Shown piece after piece: positions 62,215-64,000 of a DNA stretch of 64,000 bases. The DNA lies in assembly GCF_905220365.1 (NCBI RefSeq), contig NC_061130.1, forward strand, positions 7,881,501 through 7,945,500. Reading direction: 5' to 3'. A model generated the notes under the pieces. The model did no database searches, was not told the DNA's origin, and saw only the letters and a list, made by a program, of their open reading frames with translations. Position 1 is the stretch's first letter, and each line of letters opens with the position of its first letter. Both the position numbers and the translations under genes were made by a program. This DNA comes from Vanessa cardui. Its lineage: Eukaryota; Arthropoda; Insecta; Lepidoptera; Nymphalidae.

Positions 62215-62275
62215 TATGATGTTATGTGCCTTGTGGAATTACACCGCCTCATTCTCTCTTGAAATTGGAATGTAA
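62215..62275 (-). repeat. Fragment of the 'GGACATAACATC' repeat, opposite strand
   Basis: GATGTTATGTGCCTTGTGG, then AATTACACCGCCTCATTCTC, is the reverse complement of the GAGTGAGCCAGTGTAATTAC … ACATAACATC order typical of the family at 3361-3560 and 21860-22010. Confidence 0.4.
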
Positions 62276-62349
62276 GAAAACTTAAGTATTGTTGTTTAAC
62301 GGTAAAATAAGTATTCATCATTATCATTACATTGTATAAAACAAATTCG

Positions 62350-62542
62350 CTTACCACTGTCTGTCCCTATGTATGCTTAGATCTTCCAAATTACGCAACG
62401 GATTTTGATGCGATTTTTTAATAGATATAGTGATTAAAAAAAAAAGGTTTTTGTACAAATAGTACATGGACAATACAGTAAAGAAGCAAGAAAACATCTA
62501 TAGTGTATTAAGTACCCGCACGAAGCCGGGGCGAGTCGCTAG
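62350..62542 (+). mobile_element. Helitron-like 3' fragment ending CTAG|T
   Basis: CTGTCCCTATGTATGCTTAG, GCAACGGATTTTGATGCG and CCCGCACGAAGCCGGGGCG … TCGCTAG precede a T, fitting a Helitron 3' end. The GC-rich end just before CTAG can fold into the short hairpin expected there. The 5' boundary is not defined. Confidence 0.45.
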
Positions 62543-62544
62543 TT

Positions 62545-63758
62545 TATTATAAAATTTATAAGCGCATTCTCTGCGCATGCTCATGCGCTTATCTCCCTAC
62601 AAGTAAAGCTGCTAATTAAATACAGTAACATCTTGGACATTGTTGTTGTAATAGATGGATAAAAAAGTTAAATGTACATGTCATGTACGGGTCTAATTAA
62701 TCGGAGTGCTTATTCCAAATATGGTATGAAATTCCGTGAACGTAACTTTTCGATATCCGTAATAAAAAATATCCGAAACCCTAACCAAATCTGATATTTT
62801 TTTTTATTATTATGTTATTTTGCTTAAAAAAGAGAGTAGCTACAATTGTTATTAATTGTTTGGTGAGATTATACCAGTAATAATTAAGAAGCCTTGTCTA
62901 GAAATAAAGTAAAACTGTAATTATATAAAGTGAAGTATATTTGTAATTTTTAAGCATTATTTTAATTGATGATTTTTAGGTACTGTTTAAATAATAAAGT
63001 ATATCAGGATTATAAATGTCCTAATTCATAAGAATAAAAATCAACTCTAAAACATATTGTATATTTTATTACTTTAAATAACAAGTTTAAAAATGCTTTA
63101 TCTTAAATTATTTTTGTAAAATATAAAAATGCAAAACCTTAATGACAATAATTATTTTATAAAAAAATAGATTTATTACATTTTTAATACTAACTTTCTT
63201 ACAAATCTTCTTCTCTTGGATTATATAATTACAGTGTTTTTTTTTAAAGATAACAAATTTTACTGTGGTTTAGTATTTAAAGAAACATCAACAATTTCCT
63301 TAACATTTTATGAATAACGAATTATAAAAAAAATAGATGAATACAAAAGAAAATTTTTAGATATTAATAAAGATAGCTGCACTAAATTAGTGTTTATTTA
63401 AGCCACAATTTCAAGCCTGTATGAGTCAGCACTAAAGTATAATTATTCTTCATTTAAAAAATACAAACCCCATCTAAAACTATAAAACTTGTTATATATA
63501 TAAAATTACAATAAAGTCAGTATCACTTTAAAATTATAATAATCATTTAATATAAATATATATATCTTATATGCAATATTTGATATTATAAAGTGTAAAT
63601 ATGATTCTAGATTTCTTTAAATGATTATCATTTACAATAATCAAATATTTTATTATTGATTGATATAATGCAGACAATCAAAATTATTATCAAAAATTTA
63701 TTAAAATATTAATTGCATTAAATATTTTTGCTATATAAAAATATATATATTATATCCA
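62545..63758. other. AT-rich stretch, probably the 3' UTR of the gene entering from the right
   Basis: No coding frame. Several TTTATT words on + (for example near 63065 and 63170) are AATAAA on the minus strand and could end the transcript of the terminal exon at 63759-63885. Confidence 0.35.
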
Positions 63759-63885
63759 CTATCCCGATAAAATTTTTGTAATATCAACAAACGACTTATG
63801 TAAAGCTTCAACAAACTGAGTACTGTTGTTATGAGCTCTATAGCTTGCTACGGCTGCTCCAAGTTTGTCAGGAAAGGCAGAGTAC
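63759..63885 (-). CDS. Last coding exon of an unrecognised gene (partial)
   Basis: The minus strand has a good acceptor (TTAAATTACAG) before 63885 and a frame entered in phase 2 (one base completing a split codon). It encodes YSAFPDKLGAAVASYRAHNN, then STQFVEALHKSFVDITKILSG and a TAG stop at 63759-63761. Codon use and composition (Ala, Asp, Phe, His) stand out from the AT-rich surroundings, so this is very likely a true C-terminal exon. The predicted peptide looks helical. I do not recognise the family. The rest of the gene lies beyond the right edge of the window. Confidence 0.65.
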
Positions 63886-64000
63886 CTGTAATTTAAATTG
63901 TGTTAAATCATTCGAACAACACGAAAAATAAGAAAAATTCTCAAAAATTTTGTAAAAGCTTAGCATGCTTCAGTTTTGTATTAGAAAAATAAGATAGATA

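Noticed and set aside
1..64000. CRISPR arrays, bacterial operons, viral gene blocks, rRNA or tRNA genes
   Set aside because: None seen. The only tRNA-like sequence is the SINE head at 45966-45880, which lacks a full cloverleaf.

Overview
The window looks like nuclear DNA of a moth or butterfly (Lepidoptera). It is AT-rich, its protein-coding genes are split by short introns with GT..AG boundaries, and it carries repeats typical of lepidopteran genomes: R1-, Jockey/CR1- and RTE-type LINE remnants, a tRNA-derived SINE, short Helitrons ending in CTAG, a Penelope-like fragment, and a shared repeat with the core AGGGACATAACATC. No bacterial or viral gene organisation is present. All exon models come from reading splice sites and codon phase by eye; no alignment or database search was run.

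Layout. 1-5.75 kb is a graveyard of non-LTR retrotransposons (RTE-like on +, R1-like on -, Jockey/CR1-like on -). 7.0-18.1 kb (+) is a 20-exon CFAP70 orthologue, a ciliary/flagellar TPR protein; all 20 exons join in frame. 18.8-18.9 kb (-) is a small possible membrane-protein exon. 19-24 kb is mostly non-coding with repeat fragments. 24.2-28.9 kb (-) is striatin/Cka in nine exons, a STRIPAK scaffold. 31.2-32.8 kb (-) is a three-exon SR splicing factor with a CCHC zinc knuckle (SRSF7/9G8/x16 type). 37.4-39.7 kb (-) is a short class IA PI3-kinase regulatory subunit (two SH2 domains flanking the iSH2 coil, no SH3 or BH domain). 41.7-46.7 kb (+) is a seven-exon TMEM145/GPR180-family seven-pass membrane protein. 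46.7-55.8 kb has no recognisable gene. 55.9-59.5 kb (-) is an rdgB/PITPNM phosphatidylinositol-transfer protein whose 1173-residue coding region lies in one exon. The far end (63.76-63.89 kb, -) holds the last coding exon of an unrecognised gene that continues beyond the window.

The genes do not form a pathway cluster. PI3K regulatory subunit, rdgB and striatin all touch phosphoinositide or kinase/phosphatase signalling, but nothing in the sequence suggests joint regulation. Points most worth a second look: a MITE family with TIRs reading GGCTATTTGAC (three copies here, one ending 35 bp before a coding exon), the single-exon rdgB, a near-perfect 27-bp hairpin in a CFAP70 intron, and a probable GC-AG intron in CFAP70. 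I found no convincing sign of an entirely new biological system.
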